Source: Rhodocyclaceae bacterium
Lineage (GTDB): Bacteria; Pseudomonadota; Gammaproteobacteria; Burkholderiales; Rhodocyclaceae
Assembly: GCA_016721505.1 (NCBI GenBank)
Contig: JADKHX010000001.1
Coordinates: forward strand, 1 to 64,000
Length of the DNA stretch: 64,000 nucleotides
Direction of reading: 5' to 3'
Positions 41,844-50,548 of the stretch are shown here, piece after piece (positions within the stretch are counted from its first letter, which is position 1; each line of letters begins with the position of its first letter). A program made the translations under genes and the position numbers. The notes under the pieces are model-generated. The model was not told where the DNA came from. It was given only the letters and a program-made list of their open reading frames with translations, and ran no database searches.

Positions 41844-43154
41844 ATGGCGCTACCCGAACGTATCGGCAAGTTTGAGATTCGTAGAAAACTTGGCGAGGGC
41901 GCAACTTCCACTGTTTATCTAGGATTTGATCCCTTTGCAGCTCGCGATGTGGCAATCAAATTAATCTTTCCCGAGATATTGAAGGACAAGCAAAAGGGCC
42001 AGCTATATCAGCATATGTTGGTGACCGAAGCGTCATTGGCCGGAAAGCTCGCGCATCCCCACATCGTCCAGATTTTTGATGCTGTGGTTTCACCTGAGCA
42101 GAGCTATATCGTGATGGAATATGTGCCCGGCGGAACGCTCGAACCCTACTGTAAACCCAGTACTTTGTTGCCGGTTGACCGCCTCGTCGAAATCATCTTC
42201 AAATGCACGCGCGCATTAGATTATGCGCAACGCCTCGGCATTACGCATCGTGATATCAAGCCGGCGAATATTCTGTTGGCAAGCACTGGTGACGACAACA
42301 CGAAAACTAGCGGCGATATCAAAATTTCTGATTTCGGCGCCGCGATGATGAGCGGTTCGGAGCAGACGCGAACGCAAGTCGCCGGAGTGGGCTCGCCGGC
42401 ATATATGTCGCCGCAGCAAGTGCAGGAACAAACACTGAATCATCAAACTGATATCTATTCGCTGGGTGTTGTCATGTATCAGCTATTGTCTGGTCGCTTA
42501 CCTTATCAAGCGACCAGCAACTACGGCATGGTCTATCAGATATGTCACGGTGAAGCATTGCCACCGTCAACATTTCGTGTCGACGTACCTGCGGGTCTTG
42601 ATGCGATTGTGGCACGCGCGATGCAAAAAAATCTTTCTGCTCGCTACCAAACTTGGGGAGATTTTGCACACGATTTGGCGCAATCATTTCGCGTCAAACA
42701 GCTTGCCGCGCGACAAAATAATTTCCCGGATAGTGAAAAATTTGAAACTTTGCGCACATTGAAATTTTTCAAAGAATTTAGCGATGTAGAAATTTGGGAA
42801 GTGGTACGCTTTTCCCGCTGGGAAGTGGTCGCTATGGAAACAGTTGTCATGAAAGATGGCGATGCCGGTGACTTCTTCGCTTTCTTGCTAGAGGGTGAAC
42901 TTCGCGTAAGTAAACGCGGGCGAACGCTCGACCAACTGGTACCTGGTGAGTGCTTTGGTGAGATGGCGGTCGCGCGCCGTGACCAGACGCGCGGCGCCGA
43001 CGTCGTTGCAGCTACGACGTCTAAAGTGGTAAGCATTTCTAGCGAGGCTTTGCGACACGCTTCCGACGCCTGCAGGATGAATTTCTATCAAGCTTTTATG
43101 GTGGTGGTAGCGGGTCGTCTTGATTCGGCAAACGCCCGCCTCGCTGGAATTTAG
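41844..43154 (+). CDS. Ser/Thr protein kinase with C-terminal cyclic-nucleotide-binding-like domain
   Basis: 436 residues from ATG 41844. A complete Hanks-type kinase: glycine loop GEGATSTVYLG (17-27), ATP lysine K39, catalytic HRDIKPANILL with D137, DFG at 163-165, and SPAYMSPQQ of the activation segment. From about 310 a cNMP-binding-type beta roll follows: MKDGDAGDFFAFLLEGELRVSKRG, then QLVPGECFGEMAVARRDQTRGADVVA, the position of the phosphate-binding cassette (family G-E-[LI/MA]-A-L...R-A). The key R near RGADV is in place of the family's R-x-A-x-v. It has no membrane segment. It lies 8 nt after argH. A class III cyclase lies 1.7 kb downstream, a possible source of ligand. Ligand binding is inferred. 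Confidence 0.88.
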   Translation: MALPERIGKFEIRRKLGEGATSTVYLGFDPFAARDVAIKLIFPEILKDKQKGQLYQHMLVTEASLAGKLAHPHIVQIFDAVVSPEQSYIVMEYVPGGTLEPYCKPSTLLPVDRLVEIIFKCTRALDYAQRLGITHRDIKPANILLASTGDDNTKTSGDIKISDFGAAMMSGSEQTRTQVAGVGSPAYMSPQQVQEQTLNHQTDIYSLGVVMYQLLSGRLPYQATSNYGMVYQICHGEALPPSTFRVDVPAGLDAIVARAMQKNLSARYQTWGDFAHDLAQSFRVKQLAARQNNFPDSEKFETLRTLKFFKEFSDVEIWEVVRFSRWEVVAMETVVMKDGDAGDFFAFLLEGELRVSKRGRTLDQLVPGECFGEMAVARRDQTRGADVVAATTSKVVSISSEALRHASDACRMNFYQAFMVVVAGRLDSANARLAGI

Positions 43155-43164
43155 CTAAAGCGAA

Positions 43165-43488
43165 TTAAGCTGCACCAAGCACTGGTTCCAATTGCTTTTG
43201 CAATTCACCGTTTTGAAACATCTCGGTCATGATGTCACTGCCGCCGACGAATTCGCCAGCGATATACAACTGCGGAACCGTTGGCCAATTAGAATAGTCC
43301 TTGATACCTTGGCGAACTTCGGGATCAGCCAACACGTCAACGGACGTAAATTTTTTCACACCGCAGGTGTTCAATATTTGCACCGCGCGTGACGAAAACC
43401 CACATTGTGGAAACTGTGGTGAGCCTTTCATATAAAGCACTACGTCGTTTTGCGTGACGGTTTGATGAATTTTTTCTCTGATGTCCAT
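43165..43488 (-). CDS. grxD: Monothiol glutaredoxin (Grx4 type)
   Basis: 107 residues with the active site PQCGFS, the glutathione-contacting KGSPQFPQ, WPTVPQLYI (TVP) and VGGSDIM. CGFS glutaredoxins bind and deliver [2Fe-2S] clusters. It converges on the kinase gene with a 10-nt gap. Confidence 0.95.
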   Translation of the reverse strand: MDIREKIHQTVTQNDVVLYMKGSPQFPQCGFSSRAVQILNTCGVKKFTSVDVLADPEVRQGIKDYSNWPTVPQLYIAGEFVGGSDIMTEMFQNGELQKQLEPVLGAA

Positions 43489-43542
43489 GGTGATTTTCCT
43501 TAGCTGACTCGGTGATTAGTTGAGCGATTTAGTCGGGATAGT

Positions 43543-44355
43543 TTACCGCGTTTGCTGAGGTCGTGTGCCAGCTGCCAACACATCAAGTTCGGCTTGTGCA
43601 AATCCTGCAGCTAAACGCGCTTTGATGTTCATCGGACCTTGTGGCCACGGCGCTTTGTATTCTTGAATCAAACGGCGAAAACTCGCCTCCGGGTCTAAGT
43701 TCTGCTGCGCGCAAAGATATCTATACCAATGGTCGCCAATTGCCACGTGATCTTCTTCGTCGGCCAAAATTATGGCGAGAATCTCCGCTGCCTTTACGTC
43801 TCCGGCTTGCGTGAGTTTTTTCTGAATGGGTGGTGTCGCATCTAATCCTCGCGCCTCAAGTAATCTTGGCACCAGGGCCATTCGTGTCAGACAGTCGTGC
43901 GCTGTTTTTTCGGCCATTTCCCACAAACTATCGTGCACTGGAAAATCACCGTAGTCGTAGCCGACCGATTGCAAATGCGCGCGCAACAATTGAAAGTGCC
44001 GCGCTTCGTCGATCGCCACACGAATCCAGTCATCGTAGTAACGCGCCGGTAAACCGGTAAAACGCACGGCATGATCAAGCGCCAAATCGATTGCGGAATA
44101 TTCAATATGGGCAACTGCGTGTATCAGCGCGGCACGGCCAGCGACGGTATTCATATTGCTACGCGGAGACAGATCTTTTGGTTGAACGCGCACAGGTTTC
44201 AGCGGACAACCACGCACGATTTCGCCAGTTGGTGCTGATAACACGCTGTTAAACGTGCACTGCGCCAGCACCGCAATCGCAGCCAGCTTCCCATCAATAG
44301 TATCCGCTGCCAATGCTAGCGCAGCCGCAGCCAATTGGTTCATGTCAGCACTCAA
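43543..44355 (-). CDS. DUF455 ferritin-like protein
   Basis: 270 residues. Ferritin-like di-iron signatures are visible: E in AHIEYSAIDLALDH, E/H in IDEARHFQLL, and LADEEDHVAIGDHWYR. The family (COG2833) is of unknown function, distantly like tRNA hydroxylase MiaE. One dispersed repeat is read in frame at residues 36-44 (NSVLSAPTGE) in the variable linker between the N-terminal helices and the ferritin core. It overlaps apaG by 4 nt. Confidence 0.85.
   Translation of the reverse strand: MSADMNQLAAAALALAADTIDGKLAAIAVLAQCTFNSVLSAPTGEIVRGCPLKPVRVQPKDLSPRSNMNTVAGRAALIHAVAHIEYSAIDLALDHAVRFTGLPARYYDDWIRVAIDEARHFQLLRAHLQSVGYDYGDFPVHDSLWEMAEKTAHDCLTRMALVPRLLEARGLDATPPIQKKLTQAGDVKAAEILAIILADEEDHVAIGDHWYRYLCAQQNLDPEASFRRLIQEYKAPWPQGPMNIKARLAAGFAQAELDVLAAGTRPQQTR
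44226..44250 (+). repeat. Dispersed 25-bp repeat, copy 9 (inside the DUF455 gene)
   Basis: CAGTTGGTGCTG, centre ATAAC, ACGCTGTT, flanked by TTCGC left and AAACG right as in copy 14. It is read antisense by the gene as NSVLSAPTG, the same reading frame as in rne. Confidence 0.88.
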
Positions 44356-44735
44356 TGCAAAGTACGGGGCATTGCCAAAACGAAGGGTGCAATGGGCGCT
44401 TCAAAATCAACGCCATCGGCAGCCTTCCAGAAATAGCTGCCTTTCATTGTGCCCACCGGAGTGGCTAAGACACAGCCACTCGTATATTCAAACCGCTGGC
44501 CGGGAGCTAAGTGCGGTTGTTGGCCGATGACCCCCAATCCACGTACTTCTTGTACCTTGTTTTCTGAATCGAGAATCAGCCAGTGGCGCGAAATAAGTTG
44601 CGCCTCGACATCACCGATGTTGGTCATCGTCACCGTGTAGGCAAACACAAATCGCGCCGCGTCCAGGTCTGATTGTTCCGGCAAAAACCTAGTCTGCACG
44701 GAAATGCCAATTGCGTAATTTGTGTCAGATTTCAT
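44352..44735 (-). CDS. apaG: ApaG family protein
   Basis: 127 residues of the single-domain immunoglobulin-like ApaG fold: ISVQTRFLPEQSD, FAYTVTMTNIGDVEAQLISRHW (two segments), VRGLGVIGQQPHLAPGQRFEYTSG, PVGTMKGSYF and the final PFVLAMPRTLH. Function is unproven; in enterobacteria it neighbours the tetraphosphatase ApaH, absent here. It is first of the leftward apaG-DUF455 pair. Confidence 0.93.
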   Translation of the reverse strand: MKSDTNYAIGISVQTRFLPEQSDLDAARFVFAYTVTMTNIGDVEAQLISRHWLILDSENKVQEVRGLGVIGQQPHLAPGQRFEYTSGCVLATPVGTMKGSYFWKAADGVDFEAPIAPFVLAMPRTLH

Positions 44736-44862
44736 TGCGTGTAATTCAACACGAATTCATGCAGTCTCACAAGCACGCGAGTTGACCAAGACCGTTGATT
44801 CCTGCGACACTGACTCTTTAGCGAACCACTATTTGTAACCTGCTTCTTAATTCGCGCAATTT

Positions 44863-46173
44863 ATGACTACTAGCCCCGAGCCCGTAAAAACCGCCAGCTA
44901 CATGGATCGCCTGCGCTGCGCTGGCGCGCTTGAGACAGACAGCGACGACGAGAAGCTCAACAAGTCTTTGCTTATGCTGGCAACTGGTTTGTTATGCCTT
45001 GCCGTAATGATTTGGACCGGTCTGTATTCGTATATCGGTCCGGCGTTTTCATCCACATTACCGCTGTTAGTTCAGGTTTTGTTAATCGGCAATGTCCTGC
45101 TTTATATAAAAACGCAGAACTTCAACGCCTTTCGCACCACGCAACTAGGGCTGATGTTATTTTTGCCCTTTGTCGCGCAGTGGATGGTAGGAAATTTCAT
45201 TAGTTCAAGTGGCGTTGTGCTGTGGGGCTTGCTTAGTCCGATAGGTGCGCTATTGTGTTTCGGTGTCAGCCAATCGCTTGGCTGGTTCATTGCCTGGGTA
45301 GTACTCACGGCACTCACTGGGCTTGCGGATTTTTATTTAGCCGATGCAATGGCCTTGCCAAAATTCACCGTTCCAATTCGCACCAGCATTGCTTTTTTCA
45401 CACTCAACTTTTTAGCCGTGTCGGCCATTATTTACTTGTTGTTGCGCCACTCCATTATTGCTAAAAATAAGATTCAACTTAGTCTTGCCGCGGCGCATGA
45501 AATGTTGCAGGACGAACAAGATCGTTCGGAAAAACTTCTACTCAACATTCTTCCTGGCTCAATTGCCGAGCGCCTGAAAAACTCAAACCAAACTATCGCC
45601 GATGGCTTTGCTGATGTCACCGTGATGTTTGCTGACATTGTAAATTTCACACAAGTCGCCGCCGACATGGCACCGGCTCAAGTGTTCAGCATGTTGAATC
45701 GAATTTTTTCTGCCTTTGACGAACTGGCCGAAGCACATGATTTAGAAAAAATCAAAACCATCGGCGATGCCTACATGATCGCGGGCGGCCTAGGAATTGG
45801 CGAACAAGAGTATTCAGCAAAAATCGCCAACATGGCGCTGGCCATGCGCGATTTGCTCAGAAATGATTTCGCGATAAACGCTTCGCATTTGGACATTCGC
45901 ATCGGAATCGGCACTGGACCTGTCATCGCCGGTGTCGTTGGTAAAAAGAAATTTATTTATGACCTGTGGGGCGACACGGTGAACATCGCCAGTCGCATCA
46001 CATCGGAAGGTGTGCCCGGCATGATCCAATGCGACACCACGACTTTTTATCGTTTGCGCGGCGCTTTCGATTTCCACGAACCGCAAGTAATCTACCTCAA
46101 AGGTAAAGGTGACATGACTGTCTATCGCCTAATTGGTCCCAAACAGCCGTTTAATGTCGCTGATGCGTACTAG
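44863..46173 (+). CDS. Membrane-bound class III adenylate cyclase
   Basis: 436 residues. Six hydrophobic helices fill residues about 35-205, then a coiled linker (LSLAAAHEMLQDEQDRSEKLLLNILP), then the catalytic domain. Metal aspartates are in VTVMFADIVNFT and IGIGTGP-side residues; the adenine-specifying lysine is in EKIKTIGDAYM, its partner aspartate in YDLWGDTVNIASRI, and the transition-state Asn and Arg in the same motif. Lysine and aspartate indicate ATP, hence cAMP rather than cGMP. It converges on a histidine kinase gene, sharing the palindromic CTAG of both stops. Confidence 0.92.
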   Translation: MTTSPEPVKTASYMDRLRCAGALETDSDDEKLNKSLLMLATGLLCLAVMIWTGLYSYIGPAFSSTLPLLVQVLLIGNVLLYIKTQNFNAFRTTQLGLMLFLPFVAQWMVGNFISSSGVVLWGLLSPIGALLCFGVSQSLGWFIAWVVLTALTGLADFYLADAMALPKFTVPIRTSIAFFTLNFLAVSAIIYLLLRHSIIAKNKIQLSLAAAHEMLQDEQDRSEKLLLNILPGSIAERLKNSNQTIADGFADVTVMFADIVNFTQVAADMAPAQVFSMLNRIFSAFDELAEAHDLEKIKTIGDAYMIAGGLGIGEQEYSAKIANMALAMRDLLRNDFAINASHLDIRIGIGTGPVIAGVVGKKKFIYDLWGDTVNIASRITSEGVPGMIQCDTTTFYRLRGAFDFHEPQVIYLKGKGDMTVYRLIGPKQPFNVADAY

Positions 46174-47906
46174 TCGCCGTCGGTAACGATGGTAACAATA
46201 GGCGCGAGTTCGAAACAAACGCAACCGTCACGACTTTCCACTAGCGCCAGGCGATAGCCCAAAGACTCGGCCTGTCGCGCTACTTGATACAAGCCAATTC
46301 CCAAACCGTCTTCAGAACGGACTGGGCCACGCAACAACTGCGGTTGTATCGATTTTTCGATTGCACTGCCGCTGTCGCTGACCAAAATCGCAATCCCGCT
46401 CGGTGCTGGTTCGACATGAATGCTCACAGTGAGATTAGGTTCACGTTGACGCTTGGCAGCCATATTCGACAAGAGATTGTCTAGCACCGAGGTGAACAAT
46501 GTTGCGGGCACTTCAAGACTGGATGATGCCGTAGCACTGGTGAAACTTATCCACGTCTTGCCTTCAAAACGCCGCACCAACTCCGCCCACCAAAGGTTCA
46601 ATGGGACGAGCGGATCATCAACGGATGCTTGTCTGACGCGCAGCTTGTCGAGCGTGACTTCTAGTCGCGTGGTAATCGTTGGCAATTGCCGTTGCAACAA
46701 GGCGCGGAACGCAGACGAGTCTTCCGACCCAGGTTCATTGGCAGCATGACATAACATCTGGAGCGACTGCAGCAAATTCTTTACATCATGCGTCAATCGT
46801 GCCCCGGTCTCATGCACTGCTTGCATATAGGACATTTCTTTAAGGCGCTGCGCGCGCTGTTTGTCCGCATGAAACTCACCAAGCAGTTGCGCCAGCAAAT
46901 TGAAATGCCAGATCAGCGAAGGCGGTAATGGGTAGCGCGTAAACAAAGTCAGCACAACTTGCTGATGGCTGAATTGCGCAGACTCCCCGCGCTGCTCACC
47001 AAATGCGCCGACCACACCGGCGGCCGACCAGTTGATGCCACTGACCCAAGGCAAACCATCAGTCATCGCCGCGCACGCGCGCGCCACAAAAGCGTCAGGT
47101 GATAGATCCTCCTCGGCCAAGTCGGCCAATGAATGCAACCATTGCTCGGCAGGCAAACCAATCGACAACAAATAGCGAGAGAAAAAATTTCCCCAGCCAG
47201 CAAAGCCCGCGTGCGGACTCCAGGTCCAGCCTAAAATTAGTAGCACTGCGCTCAAAGCAATCAAGGATTTCAGCAATGCCGTGGCGTAATCTGTGTTGCT
47301 CAGCAACATCATTGACAAACTACCCAAGACCAAAACAGCAAGCAACAAAAACACAAACAAACTGTTGACGAAATCGATTACCTCCGTCTGATGCGCCGAT
47401 TCGCTAACTTTCGGCAACGCAATCATGATGAGTAAGGCTAGCGGCAAGACGACGCGAACTGCTGTGACAATCGCGCTCGGCAGTTTCGCCTCGGGTAGTG
47501 CCAGCGGAGTTGCTAACACGAGCAAGGCCAGCACTAAAAAACCTAGCGCGAATAAGTGAAATAGTCTAGTTACCGGTGCGCCTAAAAGTAAAACTTTGCC
47601 GCCGACAATTCCCGCCAGCATTAGTATCCATAGCATCAACAACCAGCCATTAATCTGAAACGCAGCCACCACCGCCAGTGCAATCAATAACGCCAAAATC
47701 GGTATCGAAAGTCGTTGGTGGCCTTTAATCAATGGCTGCCACAAAATAAATAGACCCAAGTGGCCAAGGAACAGCGGACGCACGATGACGCTTTCCATAG
47801 GCTGCGATAAAACCAGAAACAGGACCGCCAGCATCGCAATCAAAATCCCGCCGCGCCAGCTAGGAAGACGATTTATCAGACGCTCGGAGAGTGGAGTGGT
47901 GGGCAT
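46170..47906 (-). CDS. Sensor histidine kinase without adjacent regulator
   Basis: 578 residues. About eight hydrophobic helices occupy residues 15-235. A GAF-like region follows (DAFVARACAAMTDGLPWVSGINW), then the phospho-acceptor ARLTHDVKNLLQSLQML and the ATPase with N box LDNLLSNMAAKR, G1 VSDSGSAIE and G2 GLGIGLYQVA. The H box (THDVKN) and overall layout recall PrsK-type kinases. No response regulator gene is next to it. It is divergent from the prepilin gene. Its signal is unknown. Confidence 0.85.
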   Translation of the reverse strand: MPTTPLSERLINRLPSWRGGILIAMLAVLFLVLSQPMESVIVRPLFLGHLGLFILWQPLIKGHQRLSIPILALLIALAVVAAFQINGWLLMLWILMLAGIVGGKVLLLGAPVTRLFHLFALGFLVLALLVLATPLALPEAKLPSAIVTAVRVVLPLALLIMIALPKVSESAHQTEVIDFVNSLFVFLLLAVLVLGSLSMMLLSNTDYATALLKSLIALSAVLLILGWTWSPHAGFAGWGNFFSRYLLSIGLPAEQWLHSLADLAEEDLSPDAFVARACAAMTDGLPWVSGINWSAAGVVGAFGEQRGESAQFSHQQVVLTLFTRYPLPPSLIWHFNLLAQLLGEFHADKQRAQRLKEMSYMQAVHETGARLTHDVKNLLQSLQMLCHAANEPGSEDSSAFRALLQRQLPTITTRLEVTLDKLRVRQASVDDPLVPLNLWWAELVRRFEGKTWISFTSATASSSLEVPATLFTSVLDNLLSNMAAKRQREPNLTVSIHVEPAPSGIAILVSDSGSAIEKSIQPQLLRGPVRSEDGLGIGLYQVARQAESLGYRLALVESRDGCVCFELAPIVTIVTDGD

Positions 47907-47954
47907 TTCACGGACTGGAGAGTGGATTCACAAATTCATTTTATCGTCAGAACT

Positions 47955-48005
47955 CTGACAGGCCGACATATGTTAGTTGTTGAAAAACCGTCATATTTCT
48001 GACAG
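47955..48005. promoter_or_regulatory. Two CTGACAG direct repeats upstream of the prepilin promoter
   Basis: CTGACAG occurs at 47955-47961 and 47999-48005, 44 nt apart and 62-112 nt upstream of the sigma-54 element. Complement CTGTCAG contains the TGTC core described for PilR sites on the Pseudomonas pilA promoter. Enhancer function is inferred. Confidence 0.45.
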
Positions 48006-48066
48006 CTATTCGGCAAGGTCTTCGCTGCGCATACCTAACCAGCTGTTTAAATAGAAAAAATAAAGC

Positions 48067-48082
48067 TGGCATCAAAACTGCT
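48067..48082 (+). promoter_or_regulatory. Sigma-54 (RpoN) promoter of the prepilin gene
   Basis: TGGCATCAAAACTGCT has the obligatory GG and GC exactly 10 nt apart and matches most of TGGCAC-N5-TTGCW. It lies 45 nt before the prepilin ATG, leaving a leader of about 35 nt. No sigma-70 boxes were seen nearby. The regulator PilR is encoded in the window. Confidence 0.8.
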
Positions 48083-48127
48083 TATAAACCAGCGTCACAC
48101 CATACTAACGAACGAACGGAGAACATC

Positions 48128-48823
48128 ATGCGTAGCAAACAATCAGGCTTTACCCTAGTGGAAATCGCCATCGTACTGGTCATCATTGGCCTCTTGCTCG
48201 GTGGCGTGCTAAAGGGGCAGGAATTGATTAACAGTGCGAAAGTCAAAAACATCGCAAACGATTTGAATGGTATCGCCGCAGGCGTTTATGCCTATCAGGA
48301 TCGCTACAAAGCGTTCCCTGGTGATGACGCTGCTGCCGATGCGCGCTGGAGTCTGACGACACGTAGTGGCAACAAAAATGGCGTTGTTGGATCCACCACG
48401 ACAGCATTTAACGGTCCGGATTCCGATGAAAATACGTTCTTTTGGCAACACATGCGTCATGCTGGATTTGTTGCCGGCGATAAGACCAATGGCGAGCAAC
48501 CTAAAAACACGCTGGGTGGTATCGTCGGTGTACAAACAGGAACTGGTATCGCTGCAACTCCTGATCTGGGCGGACTTGTCGTCTGTACGTCAAACCTTCC
48601 AGGCAAGATTGCGGAAGCGATCGACCTGCAATTTGACGATGGAATCAAGAACGCTGGAAACCTGCGGGGCTACAATCAGGAATCCACCTTCAGTCTGACC
48701 GCGGCCGGTACACCGGTGACAATCTCTGGAGCCAACCCGACTCGCCCAACGACAGCCGACACAGCAACGACCTACGCGTCGGCGAATGACATCGTGTTAT
48801 ATACGATTTGCAAAGCGCTTTAA
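48128..48823 (+). CDS. Type IV prepilin-like protein
   Basis: 231 residues; ATG has ACGGAGAAC just upstream. The short leader MRSKQSG is cut before F8 of GFTLVEIAIVLVIIGLLLGG, with the glutamate at mature position 5, followed by the hydrophobic helix. The rest is a globular head with cysteines in VVCTSN and YTICKAL that could form the C-terminal disulfide loop. It is monocistronic, between a sigma-54 promoter and a terminator. It may be the major pilin or an atypical one: at about 224 mature residues it is longer than many PilA. Confidence 0.9.
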   Translation: MRSKQSGFTLVEIAIVLVIIGLLLGGVLKGQELINSAKVKNIANDLNGIAAGVYAYQDRYKAFPGDDAAADARWSLTTRSGNKNGVVGSTTTAFNGPDSDENTFFWQHMRHAGFVAGDKTNGEQPKNTLGGIVGVQTGTGIAATPDLGGLVVCTSNLPGKIAEAIDLQFDDGIKNAGNLRGYNQESTFSLTAAGTPVTISGANPTRPTTADTATTYASANDIVLYTICKAL

Positions 48824-48838
48824 GCAAACAGCTTCGAT

Positions 48839-48865
48839 AAAAGGCCCGCTTCGGCGGGCTTTTTA
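48839..48865 (+). terminator. Prepilin gene terminator
   Basis: AAAAGGCCCGC, TTCG loop, GCGGGCTTTTT: a near-perfect stem with an extra-stable UUCG tetraloop and T tract, 15 nt after the stop. Confidence 0.92.
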
Positions 48866-48881
48866 TCGTCCACAGTTTGCT

Positions 48882-48906
48882 AACGGCGTATTACCAGCAC
48901 CAACTG
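48882..48906 (-). repeat. Dispersed 25-bp repeat, copy 10
   Basis: On the minus strand CAGTTGGTGCTG, centre GTAAT, ACGCCGTT. It lies between the prepilin terminator and kdsD. Confidence 0.9.
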
Positions 48907-48981
48907 GCGTATTGGATCCTGAGTCACCGCGCCGCACATCGGTGGTTATAATTTCCGCTCAGCTCAAATCGGTATTCCCTC

Positions 48982-49962
48982 ATGAATCCAACCGCCGCGC
49001 AAGAAACTCGCGCCCTTGATATGGGGCGGCAGGTGTTGGACATCGAAGCTTCGGCATTGACCGCGCTTTCTAGCCGTCTCGACGCGCAGTTTGCCCACGC
49101 GGTGGCACTGATTCTTGAAAGTCGTGGCCGCGTTATTGTTTGCGGTATCGGCAAATCCGGTCATGTCGGACGCAAAATCGCCGCCACCTTCGCCAGTACC
49201 GGCACGCCAGCGTATTTCGTTCATGCGGCAGAAGCAGTGCATGGCGATTTGGGCATGATTACCGGCGACGACGTGTTGATCGCGATTTCAAATTCCGGCG
49301 AGAACGACGAACTGCTCACCGTGGTGCCGCTAGTCAAACGCCAAGGTGGCCGACTGATTGCCATCACTGGCAACGAAGATTCCTCTTTAGCCAAAGAAGC
49401 CGATGTGCATCTGGATGCGCGGGTAGCGCAAGAAGCTTGTCCGCTGAATCTCGCCCCCACTGCCAGTACAACCGCAGCGCTAGCACTTGGTGATGCGCTC
49501 GCTGTCGCGCTGCTAGACGCGCGAGGATTTGGAGCCGAAGATTTTGCACGCTCGCATCCGGGCGGCGCTTTGGGACGCAAATTGCTTACTCATGTCTCAG
49601 ATGTAATGCGCACAGATGTACCCGCTGTCGCACCGATGGCACTGATACCAGCGGCTTTAGCAGTGATGACCAAGGGCGGTCTTGGCATGTTGGTGATTGA
49701 GGATGCACAGCATGGTATCGCTGGAATTTTTACCGATGGCGATTTGCGGCGTGCGATGGAACAGCGCGGTGACTTGCGTCAGGTGACGATAGGCGAAGTG
49801 ATGAATCGCACGCCACGAACAATTCTCGCTAGCCGGTTGGCGGTCGAGGCAGTGCAAATGATGGAAACTAGTCGCATCAATCAATTGGTCGCACTCGATG
49901 CACAGGGCAAGCTTGCTGGTGCGCTCAATATGCACGATTTGTTCCGCGCCAAAGTCGTTTGA
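48982..49962 (+). CDS. kdsD: Arabinose-5-phosphate isomerase
   Basis: 326 residues. It makes arabinose-5-phosphate, the precursor of Kdo for LPS. An SIS domain (VCGIGKSGHVGRKIAATFASTG near 53-74, ISNSGENDELL) precedes two CBS domains (DVMRTDVPAV and GEVMNRTPRTI). The next gene, lptC, follows 16 nt later. The Kdo-8-phosphate phosphatase gene kdsC, normally between the two, is missing here. Confidence 0.94.
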   Translation: MNPTAAQETRALDMGRQVLDIEASALTALSSRLDAQFAHAVALILESRGRVIVCGIGKSGHVGRKIAATFASTGTPAYFVHAAEAVHGDLGMITGDDVLIAISNSGENDELLTVVPLVKRQGGRLIAITGNEDSSLAKEADVHLDARVAQEACPLNLAPTASTTAALALGDALAVALLDARGFGAEDFARSHPGGALGRKLLTHVSDVMRTDVPAVAPMALIPAALAVMTKGGLGMLVIEDAQHGIAGIFTDGDLRRAMEQRGDLRQVTIGEVMNRTPRTILASRLAVEAVQMMETSRINQLVALDAQGKLAGALNMHDLFRAKVV

Positions 49963-49978
49963 TGGCATCCATCTGAAA

Positions 49979-50548
49979 ATGAACCAGCGCTCATCTAACT
50001 ATTGGCCTTATATCCCATTGCTGTTAATAGCAGGATTGAGCTTTTGGCTGAATAGCTCAGTAGCGCCTGATACGCATGACAATGACCCCTTGCGCCATGA
50101 TGCGGATTATTGGGTCGATAATTTTTCGGTGAAACGCTTTGATCGCGATGGCCGCCCGCTAAATACATTGTCCGGCCAAAAAATGACGCATTTCCCAGAC
50201 GATGACACCACCTTGATCACAAATCCTAAAGTCACCTTTTTTCGCCAACCGACACTCCAGCTTAGCGCCGCGCTAGGGCAAATTGGCAATGACGGCAAGG
50301 AAATAACACTGACCAACAATGTACTCATTCACCGTGACGGCAGCGCCGGTGGTTTGCCCATGGAAATGCGCACCCAACGAATGGTGTTGTTTCCAGAAAT
50401 CGAGGAGTTGCGCGTCACCAGTAACCTCACAATCACGCAGGGCAAGAGCGTTGTTTCAGGTAGTGCAATGAATCTCAACAATAAAACCGGTATCAGCGTT
50501 TTGAACGGCCCAGTCACCGCAACATTCCATCGTGCCAATCCCTTATGA
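49979..50548 (+). CDS. lptC: LPS export protein LptC
   Basis: 189 residues from ATG 49979. A single N-terminal membrane anchor (YWPYIPLLLIAGLSFWLN) is followed by the periplasmic beta-jellyroll (DYWVDNFSVKRFDRDG, LSGQKMTHFPDDDT, GKEITLTNNVLIHRD). LptC takes LPS from LptBFG and passes it to LptA. It overlaps lptA by 4 nt (ATGA). Confidence 0.9.
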   Translation: MNQRSSNYWPYIPLLLIAGLSFWLNSSVAPDTHDNDPLRHDADYWVDNFSVKRFDRDGRPLNTLSGQKMTHFPDDDTTLITNPKVTFFRQPTLQLSAALGQIGNDGKEITLTNNVLIHRDGSAGGLPMEMRTQRMVLFPEIEELRVTSNLTITQGKSVVSGSAMNLNNKTGISVLNGPVTATFHRANPL

